Source: JARYMI01 sp037444845 (GTDB lineage Bacteria; Acidobacteriota; Aminicenantia; Aminicenantales; UBA8522). Taken from it: a DNA stretch of 51,641 nt. Under the pieces are notes generated by a model, which did not search any database, had not been told where the DNA came from, and worked only from the letters and a program-made list of their open reading frames with translations. The translations under genes were made by a program, and so were the position numbers. This document shows, in pieces, positions 34,205 through 42,305 of the stretch. The first letter of the stretch is position 1. Each line of letters begins with the position of its first letter. The DNA is taken from positions 1 to 51,641 of the forward strand of contig JBBILQ010000013.1 of the NCBI GenBank assembly GCA_037444845.1, read 5' to 3'.

Positions 34205-34380
34205 CAAAACCTCCTTTCTCGATCGGCGGCCCTGTCGTTATTCTCCTTTTTCAAAAGGAAACAGTCTTATCCCGACGTGGCCCAGCGTAAGAGAAGGAAC
34301 GTATACCACCCTGAAAACCCAATGTCAACGGAGCTGCATGTTTTCCCGTTCGTACAAAACAAAGAATCTTGACGGGAGGG

Positions 34381-34552
34381 AGATAGTGCTGCTATCTTAT
34401 TGTCTTCCCCGCTTCTCCGAGCGATGAGCGCGTTGCCCATTTTGTTCATGGGCTGGCGCGGCGAGGTGCTGGCTCTACGCCAAGGGAAATGGAAGGCCAA
34501 TGCCGTCCCGGGTGTAAATCCGAGAGAATGCGTTGAATCGGGACAAGGCGGA
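34381..34552 (+). promoter_or_regulatory. Structured 5' leader, partly cobalamin-riboswitch-like
   Basis: The 367 bases before the methyltransferase contain no gene but several hairpins: AGATAG/CTATCT (34381-34397) and GCCCAT/ATGGGC with a CGCG/CGCG base (34429-34460). After these come GAGGTGC, AAGGGAA, GCCGTCCCGG-GTGTAAA and, more weakly, AATCGGGACAAGGC, in this order within 34463-34552. The first three resemble, in order and spacing, conserved blocks of the B12 riboswitch (GGUGC, AAGGGAA, GCNGYCCCGCNACUGUAA). The usual AGCCAGGAGACCUGCC box is not clearly present. I treat it as a candidate only. Confidence 0.38.
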
Positions 34553-34571
34553 GGATGATGAGGGCATATCG

Positions 34572-35453
34572 ATGACCCATAAACTTCAGCAGCAAACCCA
34601 GGCTCATTATGACCAATACCCGTTCATCGAAGGCGGCCCGAAACGTATCGCCTGGTGGCGGGAGTATCTGCGCGATTTTCTCCCGAACGCAATGCTTCGC
34701 GGGCGGCTGGTGGCAGACATCGGCTCGGGTATTGGAGAGATCGCGCGTGGATTGGCGGACCGTGGCGCGCGGATGGTTTGCTTAGACGTCAGCCGTCAGT
34801 CCCTCGTCCGGTGCCGTGAGATAAACCCTGAGGCAGACATCTACCACGGAACGGCCTTGGACCTCCCGTTTATGGATAACACCTTTGATTGCCTGATCAG
34901 CATCGGCGTGCTCCATCATACGCCGGACTGCCGTAGGGGGTTCAGAGAAGCGAGCAGAGTGCTTGCCCCTGGCGGGATTTTCGTGCTGTTCCTTTATAAC
35001 TGGTGGAACATATATAACTTGATCTACCACGCTTTCAAGCCGGTGCGAGCGCTGATGCCGCTGGAACGGGTGCCGCGGTTCGTGGTCCGCATGTTGCAGC
35101 CGTTCGCCAAAACGCACTTGGGACAATCGTTGGACGATGGGCAGCTCCGGCGCCTCCTGGGCGACAAGCTCTGGACGCCGCAGGCAAGCTTCCATTCGAT
35201 TCGGCAAATCCGCCGCTGGGGCGCGGAGGAGGGCTTGACGATGACGGCGTATAAGCGTTTCTATCTCGGGTACGCAAACGTCATGAAACTGGTGAAGAAT
35301 GGGGCACCAGAGGATGGCAATCGGCGCCAGGTGAGTGTTCGTTGTCTCACGTGCGGCGGGGGGCCGATGACGCGTAACGAGACACGTTATCAGTGCAGGT
35401 GCGGGCATGCCTATCCCCGCGATGGAGGCATCTGGGGATGCCTGTCTGAATAG
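34572..35453 (+). CDS. Class I SAM methyltransferase with C-terminal zinc ribbon
   Basis: A 293-residue protein. The Rossmann-type methyltransferase core has motif I VADIGSGIGEIARGLADRGA, an acidic residue after strand 2 (MVCLDVSRQSL), ALDLPFMDNTFDCLISIGVLHHTP and VLAPGGIFVLFL. The C-terminus holds four cysteines (CLTCGGG and YQCRCG) in a zinc-ribbon or Trm112-like fold. The beginning, TQAHYDQYPFIEGG, is shared with small-molecule methyltransferases, so the substrate is more likely a metabolite than tRNA. I used ATG 34572 with GAGGG upstream; an earlier TTG at 34533 would lengthen it by 13 residues and overlap the structured leader. It is a lone plus-strand gene among minus-strand neighbours, possibly acquired. 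Confidence 0.84.
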   Translation: MTHKLQQQTQAHYDQYPFIEGGPKRIAWWREYLRDFLPNAMLRGRLVADIGSGIGEIARGLADRGARMVCLDVSRQSLVRCREINPEADIYHGTALDLPFMDNTFDCLISIGVLHHTPDCRRGFREASRVLAPGGIFVLFLYNWWNIYNLIYHAFKPVRALMPLERVPRFVVRMLQPFAKTHLGQSLDDGQLRRLLGDKLWTPQASFHSIRQIRRWGAEEGLTMTAYKRFYLGYANVMKLVKNGAPEDGNRRQVSVRCLTCGGGPMTRNETRYQCRCGHAYPRDGGIWGCLSE

Positions 35454-35498
35454 GCGGAATATTAGTTGCCGCGAGCCAGTTGAATATTTCTGTCCCTT

Positions 35499-36869
35499 TT
35501 ATTTCCGGTTGCCCCGGGCGAGGGAAGCGAACACGCCGGCAAAGCAAAGAGCCGAGAAAAGGCAGAAGCCGACCCGAAGCGCCTGGATAAAGGCGCCTTG
35601 GCTGGACTGAGTAATCTGAACCCGTCCGATGAAAACCGCCAGAATCATCATGGCCACGCCCATGCTCGTCATCTGCCCGGCCAGGCGCATCGTCGCCAGG
35701 GTGGCCGATGCGACGCCGTAGTATTTCTTCTCCACAGAGCCCATCACGGCGTTCGTGTTGGGGGAGGAGAAAAGGGCAAACCCGAACCCGAGAAGAGCGA
35801 GGCTCGAGATGACAAAGACGAGGGACGTGGCCCCTCGCAAAAAAGCCAGGGAAAAAAGCCCCGCGCTAGAAAGAGCCATGCCGATTGAGGCCACGATGCG
35901 CGGTTCAATCCTGTCAGAAGCTCGCCCAGCTAAGGGCGAAAACAGCGTCATCACGACCGGCTGGGCGATCATCATCAACCCGGCGCTCTGCGCGCTCATC
36001 CCCTTGATGTACTGAAGATAAAGGCTGATGAAAAACCCGGCGGCAAACGTGGCGCTGTAATTAATGAGCGCGGCCACGTTAGAAAAGGCAAAGACTCTGT
36101 TCTTGAGGAAGAGCCGGATATCGAGAACCGGGAAGGCCATCTTCCTTTCCCGGACGACAAACCCCGCTGCGACGACAAGACCGGCTCCGAAAAGCCAGAA
36201 TCCCGACCAGTGCGGCACTCGAGAAAAACCGAGCATGATCCCTATTAGGGTGAGGCCATAGGCAACAGACCCGAAGAGATCAAATTTTTCTCCCCGCGCT
36301 TCTGCCCACTCTCCCTTGAGCCGGGCGAGGACGACGGCGATGATGAGGAGGCCGAGGGGAAGGTTGACGAGGAAGATGCTCCTCCAGCCCAACTGGTGAG
36401 TGAGCAGGCCGCCGAGCACAGGCCCAAGCGAAAGACCCAGGTAGGTGGCCGCGGTGTTGATGCCCAGGGCCCGGCCTCGCTCGCCCCTCGGGTAAACCGA
36501 GGTCAGGATGGCCACGCTCGTCCCGAAAAGGAGCGCTGCACCGATTCCCTGGCCGATCCTGAAAACAATCAAGGCCTCTTCGGACCGCGAGAGGCTGCAT
36601 AAAAAGGAGGCCGTTGTATACGCTGCGATCCCTAAGAGGAAGACTTTTTTCCGGCCGTGGATGTCGGCCAGCCGTCCGAACGGGACGAGAAAAACAGCCG
36701 CTGCCAGAAGATAAGCTGTGGCCACCCAGCCCAGCGTCACGGCATCCGCCTGGAACTCCCGGCTGATCGAAGGCAGGGCGATATTCACCGAAGAGCCCAT
36801 GAACGGCGCCAAGAAAGCGGCCAGCCCGGCCACGAGGGAAGCTGAGCGCTTCTCGCTTTTGCCTGCCAT
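35499..36869 (-). CDS. MFS multidrug-type efflux transporter (DHA2-like)
   Basis: A 456-residue membrane protein with about 14 helices, in the size range of the EmrB/QacA group. Diagnostic parts are MGSSVNIALPSISREFQ in helix 1, the loop motif PFGRLADIHGRKKVFLLGIA, and GIGAALLFGTSVAIL in helix 4. The antiporter-like GPVLGGLLTHQLGWRSIFLVNLPLG in helix 5 is also present. It should pump drugs or metabolites out using the proton gradient. It converges with the methyltransferase (45-base gap) and is preceded on the same strand, 94 bases away, by the exported debranching-like gene. No partner membrane-fusion protein is encoded here. Confidence 0.9.
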   Translation of the reverse strand: MAGKSEKRSASLVAGLAAFLAPFMGSSVNIALPSISREFQADAVTLGWVATAYLLAAAVFLVPFGRLADIHGRKKVFLLGIAAYTTASFLCSLSRSEEALIVFRIGQGIGAALLFGTSVAILTSVYPRGERGRALGINTAATYLGLSLGPVLGGLLTHQLGWRSIFLVNLPLGLLIIAVVLARLKGEWAEARGEKFDLFGSVAYGLTLIGIMLGFSRVPHWSGFWLFGAGLVVAAGFVVRERKMAFPVLDIRLFLKNRVFAFSNVAALINYSATFAAGFFISLYLQYIKGMSAQSAGLMMIAQPVVMTLFSPLAGRASDRIEPRIVASIGMALSSAGLFSLAFLRGATSLVFVISSLALLGFGFALFSSPNTNAVMGSVEKKYYGVASATLATMRLAGQMTSMGVAMMILAVFIGRVQITQSSQGAFIQALRVGFCLFSALCFAGVFASLARGNRK

Positions 36870-36963
36870 GTTTAATTGGTGCTTAAGCGCTCTATTCTAT
36901 AGGATTTCCCGACTTTGAGACAAATTCCAAGTGAAGGCGGGCCGGATAGCCCTGAATTCAAAC

Positions 36964-39561
36964 TCAGGGTTTGATCTGGATGACGACCTCGTGCCCGACG
37001 AAACGACGGGATTCTTCACCGGGAATTCGGATGAGGAGACGGCCGTTCGCAAGCATCGCGCCCGTGACTTCAGCAATCAGACCGCTCCGCGTGATGGGCA
37101 GGATGTAATCATGGCCAGACAGCCCCTCGACCGCCACCCGAATGGTCTTTCCCTCGCGCGACACCCGGATCATTTTTAAGCCCTTGTCATAATCTCCAAC
37201 TCTGGACTCAATAAGAGGAGGGAGGATCTCGACCGTGGGCTCGAACTCGAGCTCGACGACATCGCGGCCGGCGAGCTGGAACGGCGGAACCCGGGCCTGG
37301 ATGTTTGGTCCAGCCGGCACCTCGGGTAAAACGATCTCGGCGTCAACAGGCCGGCCGTTGATTGAGGCGCGGACTATTCGTGTGCCAGCGCCCAGAGCCG
37401 GCGCAAAAACGAGGGAGAAAGAGTTCCCCGGCCGAGACTTGACATCGAGCCGAATCATGCCCTCTTTTCTTTTGAAATCGAAGGTGAACCTCTCCTCGCC
37501 AAGGCGGAAATTTTCGACCTGGACTTCAGGCCAATCTGCAGGAAAGCGCGGCTCGAAAACGACCTGCTTGGCCGGCGCATCGCCGTCCAGGCCGAGCAAT
37601 CCTCGCACCAAAGGAAGCACGACGCCGCCCGTCGAAAACCCTTGATGGGCTACCGCTTCCTGAGGCCACACATGGAGCGCTCCGGAGTAGAGCTCGGTTG
37701 AATGTCCCAGGGCATTGTCAAAAATATGCTCCGCGTTGCTCATCAACAGGTGAAAGCCCTGAAGGGAATGATTGTGCTGAAACAGGGCCACCGCCGCATA
37801 CCCTGTGAGGAATGGCCAGACAGCGCCGTAATTATAGTTGAGCGGCTCGTAAAGAGAGCTCTTGTCTGACAGAATCCTGACGCCCCAGTCCGTGGTCATC
37901 TCAGAAGAGCAGATTTTTTCAAGCGCTTTAGCGGTACGCTCTGGGCTGCCTATCTTCCAGACAAACGGCACGGCGCACCACGGAGTCAACTCTTTCACCT
38001 GCTCGTCTTCGGCATTAAAGGCAAAGACGTACTGTCCATTTTCTTCGTCCCAGAACTTCGCTTCGAATGAACGGAGAGCCTTTTCGTGGTCGGCGGCGGC
38101 TCGCCGGGCCACATTTTTTTCTCCCACGGCGCCGGCGAGCTTTCCCATGCTGAAGGCAGCCCGGATCCAGACCGTAGCCAGATAAATATCGGTCTGAATC
38201 CCGGTGAGCGACCCGAACTCGAGCGCGCCCAGCCCGGCCTTGCGATTGTCCATCAGGCCGTCGCCGTCCCCGTCCGTCGTTAAACACCATTCGTAAGCTC
38301 GGAGGAGAGAGGGCCAGCTCATCCTGACAAATTCTTTATCATCGCTCTTCAAGTAATAATCATGCACGGCGACAATATAGAAAGGAGTTGTATCGCCGTG
38401 GATGTACCCATAATGATAATCCTTGAACCAGTTGATGTAGCCGGCGGCCTGTGACAGCTCATGGGCCATCTTGCCGTCCTCTCGCTGCCACTTCTGCGTG
38501 AAAGCCAGCGCTTCCTTGGCGGCATCAAGAGCGCCCATGCTCGAGAGGCTTAGCGAATTGAGATAAGCGTCTGTCCCAAAAAACCACCCAAACCCGGGCC
38601 GGCCTCCCGTCCCCGAAACTCCCAACCCGGCTACGAGGCCTCGGCCGAGGTCGGGGTTATGGACGCGCAGGTTATCGTAGGAGACCTTGGCCCATTCGAG
38701 GCTCAAATCAAGCTTCCGCACGGGTGTCTTAAGGCTGAGGGTGTTCCTTCGCAAATCCCTGTAATACTCCTTTGCCGCCGCATAAACCGCTCCTGGGTCT
38801 GCGGCCAGCTTTTCGTAGATTCTCCTGATATCTTCCCTCTTCCCCTTGCCGCCGGTCAGGATGATGGGGATAAACTTTCCCCTCGCCTCCTCCGGCTTTT
38901 CGATGACTATTGTAAACTCGTTCGGCGTGTCGGAGAGCATGTGGGCCGGCGTGTAAGAAATGCCCTGCGCCGCCGGCGACCCGACAAAGGCATGGTTCGT
39001 CCTTGTCGGCTCAGAAATCAGGTAGGCTTTGAGGCTGCCGTCCCAGGTGGCATACTGGCCGCCGATACCCGCCGGCCACATCGGCTGGAGCACGGGCAGA
39101 AACCCGGCGACGATTGTGAGCGGCTCGGTGGCATCGACGTCCAAAAGAATAACCGCTCCGGGTTCTTCGATAGCTGTCACGAAAATAACTCTCACCGTGA
39201 AAGACTGATACGCGCACGTCAGGACGGTCGCTGCCGGGCTCACGTCAACGAAGCGGACAATCTCTTTTGCCTGGATCGGCCTGGTGCTGTTTTTCAGCAG
39301 GAACGAAAACTCGAAGTTTCGCACGAGTTTCAGCGGATAGGCCCAGGCTTCGAACGTCCCGCTTTCATACCCGAGGATGGCGAATCTCCGGCCGACCTTG
39401 TCGAAATACGTGTTGGGCTGGGCCAGTCGGTGGAGTATCACCTCGTCCCTTTCGATGGCGAAAGAAGAGATGGACCCCTCCCCCCCCGAAGCCAGAACCG
39501 GGAGAAGGCAGCCAAAAACAATCGCCCAGATGAATACCATGCGGACTTTTTTTTCTTTCAT
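36964..39561 (-). CDS. Exported glycogen-debranching-like (alpha/alpha)6 glycosidase
   Basis: An 865-residue exported protein. I chose ATG 39561 (MKEKKVRMVFIWAIVFGCLL, a clear signal peptide) with GGGGAAG six bases upstream. The frame continues 90 bases further up, but only into remnants of a broken vapC. An N-terminal beta-sandwich (about 30-300) precedes an (alpha/alpha)6-barrel (about 310-700) with GWFFGTDAYLNSLSLSSMGA, QREDGKMAHELS and NYNYGAVWPFLTGYAA, as in amylo-alpha-1,6-glucosidase / GH15-GH63-like enzymes. A C-terminal beta domain follows. It probably releases alpha-linked glucose or another alpha-glycoside from oligosaccharides in the periplasm. The exact family and linkage need a profile search. 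Confidence 0.8.
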   Translation of the reverse strand: MKEKKVRMVFIWAIVFGCLLPVLASGGEGSISSFAIERDEVILHRLAQPNTYFDKVGRRFAILGYESGTFEAWAYPLKLVRNFEFSFLLKNSTRPIQAKEIVRFVDVSPAATVLTCAYQSFTVRVIFVTAIEEPGAVILLDVDATEPLTIVAGFLPVLQPMWPAGIGGQYATWDGSLKAYLISEPTRTNHAFVGSPAAQGISYTPAHMLSDTPNEFTIVIEKPEEARGKFIPIILTGGKGKREDIRRIYEKLAADPGAVYAAAKEYYRDLRRNTLSLKTPVRKLDLSLEWAKVSYDNLRVHNPDLGRGLVAGLGVSGTGGRPGFGWFFGTDAYLNSLSLSSMGALDAAKEALAFTQKWQREDGKMAHELSQAAGYINWFKDYHYGYIHGDTTPFYIVAVHDYYLKSDDKEFVRMSWPSLLRAYEWCLTTDGDGDGLMDNRKAGLGALEFGSLTGIQTDIYLATVWIRAAFSMGKLAGAVGEKNVARRAAADHEKALRSFEAKFWDEENGQYVFAFNAEDEQVKELTPWCAVPFVWKIGSPERTAKALEKICSSEMTTDWGVRILSDKSSLYEPLNYNYGAVWPFLTGYAAVALFQHNHSLQGFHLLMSNAEHIFDNALGHSTELYSGALHVWPQEAVAHQGFSTGGVVLPLVRGLLGLDGDAPAKQVVFEPRFPADWPEVQVENFRLGEERFTFDFKRKEGMIRLDVKSRPGNSFSLVFAPALGAGTRIVRASINGRPVDAEIVLPEVPAGPNIQARVPPFQLAGRDVVELEFEPTVEILPPLIESRVGDYDKGLKMIRVSREGKTIRVAVEGLSGHDYILPITRSGLIAEVTGAMLANGRLLIRIPGEESRRFVGHEVVIQIKP

Positions 39562-39657
39562 CGCGATCTTCCCCTGACCAAGAGGATTGCACAGAGTTTC
39601 CTTGCCACGGACTTCAAGATTATATTTTAGGGACAACGAGATTTCAACCAAAATTGG

Positions 39658-40006
39658 CTTTTCTGCCGTAGGGTCGACGGGCTCCAGGAAGGGAAATCGG
39701 TGGAAGTCCGTATCGCGAGTGTATATCCTCTTTATTCCTCTTTATTCCATGCTCCCGCATCAATGTCGCCGTTTGCGTGTCGTACAAGAGATTACCGCTT
39801 AAAGAGGGCAGTTTTTTAATGACTTCTCCAGCCACGTCCGCGTGCCTTTCTGTCGGAATAAGGATGCCGAGAGAAGGCGATCTGAGAACGGCTTCAACAA
39901 AACTCCATGCCTGCAAAACAGACCAGGGCCGGCGAAAAACCCTTGGGTGGGTGATCACGCGGAAGAATTCATATAAGACCCCCCGCGTTAGATACCATAT
40001 GGATGG
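39658..40006 (-). pseudogene. Broken vapC-type PIN toxin (5'-truncated, frameshifted)
   Basis: The minus strand encodes the C-terminal half of a VapC-like PIN protein. It opens at about 40006 immediately after an in-frame stop (WYLTRGVLYEFFRVITHPRV) and continues through SLGILIPTERHADVAGEVIKK and GNLLYDTQTATLMREHGIKR. The N-terminal half with the first catalytic Asp is missing. A tandem duplication of the 10 bases AATAAAGAGG (about 39729-39748) then shifts the frame. Removing one unit restores IYTRDTDFHRFPFLEPVDP, the normal VapC ending. No antitoxin gene remains upstream. The corrected frame runs into the beginning of the neighbouring glycosidase region, so this remnant also explains why that gene's frame appears longer at its 5' end. 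Confidence 0.8.
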
Positions 40007-40024
40007 TTATATGTCAAACTTTAT

Positions 40025-40345
40025 TCACCTGTATTTCTCTTGCCTTGCAGCCGGGATCCAGTCGATGACCGTCCCCCCGCTCTCGAGATAATAGGGACTG
40101 GCCAGCACGTTCATCCCCCCTTCTCTCGTCACCATGAATTCCTTGACCCGGAATGTCTTTTCCGCATGGATATCTTCCATTATGCTTTCCAACTTGGGGA
40201 TGGGACGGAAAGGATAAAGTTCTTCCAGTACTGCTCCTTTTTTCTCTTCCGGGATATCATAGACCTTGATGAGCCCAAGAGCCGTTTCTACGATCCGCAG
40301 GGGAAAGGGAAGCAGGGGTTCGAAAAATTGCTTGCGTCGCGACAT
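40025..40345 (-). CDS. Hypothetical protein, 106 residues
   Basis: A 106-residue cytoplasmic protein without signal peptide or membrane helix. ATG 40345 was chosen because AGGAGG stands seven bases before it; the frame continues upstream but without a better start. It begins MSRRKQFFEPLLPFPLRIVE, has a central charged part (DIPEEKKGAVLEELYPFRPI) and ends with YYLESGGTVIDWIPAARQEK. I do not recognise a family, and no catalytic pattern is evident. It lies between the vapC remnant and the Spy-like gene, divergent from the latter, so it may belong to the acquired segment around 39650-42310. Confidence 0.62.
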   Translation of the reverse strand: MSRRKQFFEPLLPFPLRIVETALGLIKVYDIPEEKKGAVLEELYPFRPIPKLESIMEDIHAEKTFRVKEFMVTREGGMNVLASPYYLESGGTVIDWIPAARQEKYR

Positions 40346-40557
40346 CAGAAAGCCTCCTTTTCGATTTCTCTCAAATAGACGATTTGGAGCGACGTTTTTC
40401 TCATGGAGGAACGGGCGTCCCGAAAACCATGGATCGTCTAAAGGAGCAAGAGGATCGCCGGCTGCCTCCCTTGACCATGTCTGCCCTAAAGGACACGGGC
40501 AGGATTCCGCCACGGATAAACATCAGGATTGCCTGAATTCCCACTGAGGAGGTCTAA

Positions 40558-41115
40558 ATGAAGTTCTCAAAATCAACGTTAGCGACTCTCGCCGGGGTTG
40601 CCCTCATCTTCGCCTTCCCTCTTTTGGCCCAGAAGGAAGGGGCTGCAACCTGTGGGAAAGCCTGCGCTATCCCCAACCTGACGGCCGAGCAGACAGCCAA
40701 GATCCAGAAACTCGCGCTCGAGCATCAGAAAGCGGTCCTCATCCTACAGACCGCCCTGAAAACAAAGCAGTTAGAGTTCCGCCAGCTCATGCTGGAAGGC
40801 GCTGACCAGAAAAAACTCGAGGCCAAGATTGACGAGCTGGCCAAAGCCAGGGCCGATATCCAGAAGAAATGCCTGGCTCACCGGGCTGAGGTCCGCGGCC
40901 TGCTCACAGATGAGCAGAAAAAGGCCTTCTACCAGAAATGCGTAGGCATGGGCTGCGGCGCCGGTTTCGGCCACGGTCGCGGCAAGTGCGGGTGCTGCGG
41001 CTGGGTTTTCTACGACAGGAGCAAGAACCGCAGCCGGAAATGGTGCGAACAGGCGACCTGTGCCAACCTGATGAAAGTCCGCCGCTTCCGCCAAAGACAC
41101 CGCCACCAAGGGTGA
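40558..41115 (+). CDS. Spy/CpxP-like periplasmic protein fused to a CGNR zinc-finger tail
   Basis: A 185-residue chimera. Residues 1-24 are a signal peptide (IFAFPLLAQ). About 38-130 are an LTxxQ-type helical domain like Spy/CpxP/ZraP (LTAEQTAKIQKLALEHQKAV, later LLTDEQKKAFYQKC), a periplasmic chaperone or metal-sensing fold. From G148 the sequence changes to GWVFYDRSKNRSRKWCEQAT then CANLMKVRRFRQRHR. That is the C-terminal zinc finger of CGNR transcription factors, here with CANL in place of CGNR. The coding part from the third base of codon 147 to the stop is repeated at 42188-42305. The original 3' end was therefore probably replaced. A DNA-binding finger exported to the periplasm makes no obvious sense. 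The gene has a good GAGGAGG and may still be expressed. Confidence 0.78.
   Translation: MKFSKSTLATLAGVALIFAFPLLAQKEGAATCGKACAIPNLTAEQTAKIQKLALEHQKAVLILQTALKTKQLEFRQLMLEGADQKKLEAKIDELAKARADIQKKCLAHRAEVRGLLTDEQKKAFYQKCVGMGCGAGFGHGRGKCGCCGWVFYDRSKNRSRKWCEQATCANLMKVRRFRQRHRHQG
40998..41115 (+). repeat. 118-bp direct repeat, copy 1 (CGNR 3' end)
   Basis: This 118-base stretch matches 42188-42305 with five substitutions, mostly near its 3' end, and no gaps. It begins CGGCTGGGTTTTCTACGACA. Both copies end at the same TGA. Copy 1 forms the end of the Spy-like gene. The two copies flank the hepT-mntA pair. Confidence 0.93.
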
Positions 41116-41163
41116 CCCCTCACCTCAACATTCCCTTAAAACGAAATTCTTTCAGAGTGATAA

Positions 41164-41598
41164 CTAAAAGGCCTTTTCTATAAACTTGTTTATCTGTCTC
41201 AGGAATTCCTCAAAGTCTCCGATATTTTCTTTTGCAGATTTAAAGACCTTGCGGTCGTCTATCTCCCAGTATTTATGGATCATAATATTTCTCAGGCGTG
41301 CTGCTCTCCCTAGCTTCTCACCGAGCTCCTTTGTAATAATCTTGGCCTGATATAATTTTTCGAAGCAGTCTGGGTATCCCTTAGGCACCTGGCTTGTCAT
41401 ACGGGTAAGGATATGGTTGCACATATTGGCCATAGACTCAACAGCCTCGATTAAAAGGTAACGCAAGGAATATATATCCCTCTGCTCTCTTATGAAAATA
41501 TCCTCCTCCTTGGCTATGAGGGATCTTATTTCTGAGACAGAATTTAGAATATCTTTTTCAAGGGTTTTAATCTTTTCTATGTTTATTTCTCCAGACAC
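41164..41598 (-). CDS. hepT: HEPN toxin of a HepT-MntA module
   Basis: A 144-residue HEPN (DUF86) protein. The RNase signature R-x4-H-x-Y is complete as R103-N-I-M-I-H108-K-Y110, the site that MntA antitoxins modify by AMPylation on the Tyr in characterised pairs. The translation begins at GTG 41598, overlapping the end of mntA by 16 bases, which shows coupled translation. It should be an RNA-cleaving toxin kept inactive by MntA. Base composition is much lower in G+C than that of neighbours: 22 of 60 in 41221-41280 against 36 of 60 in 40861-40920. Together with the flanking 118-bp repeats this points to an acquired cassette. Confidence 0.88.
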   Translation of the reverse strand: MSGEINIEKIKTLEKDILNSVSEIRSLIAKEEDIFIREQRDIYSLRYLLIEAVESMANMCNHILTRMTSQVPKGYPDCFEKLYQAKIITKELGEKLGRAARLRNIMIHKYWEIDDRKVFKSAKENIGDFEEFLRQINKFIEKAF

Positions 41599-42023
41599 CC
41601 CATGAGCTCCCTTAAATAGGACTTTGAAAACTCAAAATAATCCATGTATCTCAATCCAAGCTCTTCTAAGAAATTGAGCCTGAGATTCCTATCTCTTTCA
41701 AAGAGTAAAGTGCCTTCATTAATGACCGAGAACTGAAAACCCAAGGGTGCATGATTTATCACCCTGAAGTCCACAGTATAACCAGAAGCTCTTTCAAGCT
41801 CAGAAGATAGATCAAGTTCAAAATCAAACACTTCGTCTTCAGTTATAATGCAGTATGCTCCAATATCTATATCCCTGAACGGGCGTATTCCCAAAGAGCC
41901 ATGGAGATAGGCGAATGAAATCTTTTCATTCCCTTTAAGGACAGATATGAGTTTTTGTTTTATTCCCTCTATTTCAGTCTTGGTTAATTCAAATCTTTGT
42001 TCCATCAGCAAGAAGAATATCAT
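41583..42023 (-). CDS. mntA: MNT-type nucleotidyltransferase antitoxin
   Basis: A 146-residue minimal nucleotidyltransferase. The core motif is G42-S43-L-G-I-R-P-F-R-D51-I-D53, with a third acidic residue probably D85 (YTVDFRVINH). The spacing between GS and DxD is shorter than in many MntA proteins, but the fold order is right. In the known type VII modules MntA transfers AMP to the HepT tyrosine and silences it. ATG 42023 is used; an ATG at 42005 (MEQRFELTK) is also possible, as neither has a strong ribosome binding site. A perfect 6-3-6 palindrome lies nine bases upstream. Like hepT it is AT-rich compared with flanking genes. Confidence 0.86.
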   Translation of the reverse strand: MIFFLLMEQRFELTKTEIEGIKQKLISVLKGNEKISFAYLHGSLGIRPFRDIDIGAYCIITEDEVFDFELDLSSELERASGYTVDFRVINHAPLGFQFSVINEGTLLFERDRNLRLNFLEELGLRYMDYFEFSKSYLRELMGCLEK

Positions 42024-42031
42024 AGCGAAAA

Positions 42032-42046
42032 AGCCTTTACAAGGCT
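42032..42046. promoter_or_regulatory. Palindrome upstream of mntA, candidate operator
   Basis: AGCCTT-TAC-AAGGCT is a perfect 6-bp inverted repeat with a 3-base centre, placed just before the mntA start. It is a natural candidate for an autoregulatory site of the toxin-antitoxin pair. Confidence 0.45.
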
Positions 42047-42161
42047 ATTATTGCTGTCCAATTGGGGATTCTGTTGGTGTGCAGGCACATGAGCCTTGCC
42101 TATTCGTCATCAATCAAGGCGAAATTCGCGAATGATTTTCCCCATGCCCACGTCGTGATGA

Positions 42162-42305
42162 CCGAGAGAAGCGAAAACTCTGAGAGTCGGCTGGGTTTTC
42201 TACGACAGGAGCAAGAACCGCAGCCGGAAATGGTGCGAACAGGCGACCTGTGCCAACCTGATGAAAGTCCGCCGTTTCCGTCAGAGACACCGCCAGAAAG
42301 GGTGA
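42162..42305 (+). pseudogene. CGNR zinc-finger gene remnant
   Basis: The frame opens after TGATGA at 42156-42161 and reads into GWVFYDRSKNRSRKWCEQAT, then the rest of the finger to the TGA at 42303. There is no ATG, GTG or TTG before the finger. The bases just ahead (GAGAAGCGAAAACTCTGAG) look like a decayed version of the linker that normally carries the first zinc-binding Cys pair before CGW. The intact parent would be an ABATE-CGNR transcription factor; only its last 39 codons survive. It duplicates the tail now fused to the Spy-like gene. Confidence 0.75.
42188..42305 (+). repeat. 118-bp direct repeat, copy 2 (CGNR 3' end)
   Basis: Second copy of the unit at 40998-41115, same orientation and length, five substitutions. 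It lies 72 bases beyond the end of the AT-rich interval carrying hepT-mntA and its promoter, if that is taken to stop near 42115. Confidence 0.93.

Noticed and set aside
39562..39651. N-terminal extension of the debranching-like glycosidase
   Set aside because: The extension comes from the vapC remnant; a proper signal peptide and ribosome binding site begin at 39561.
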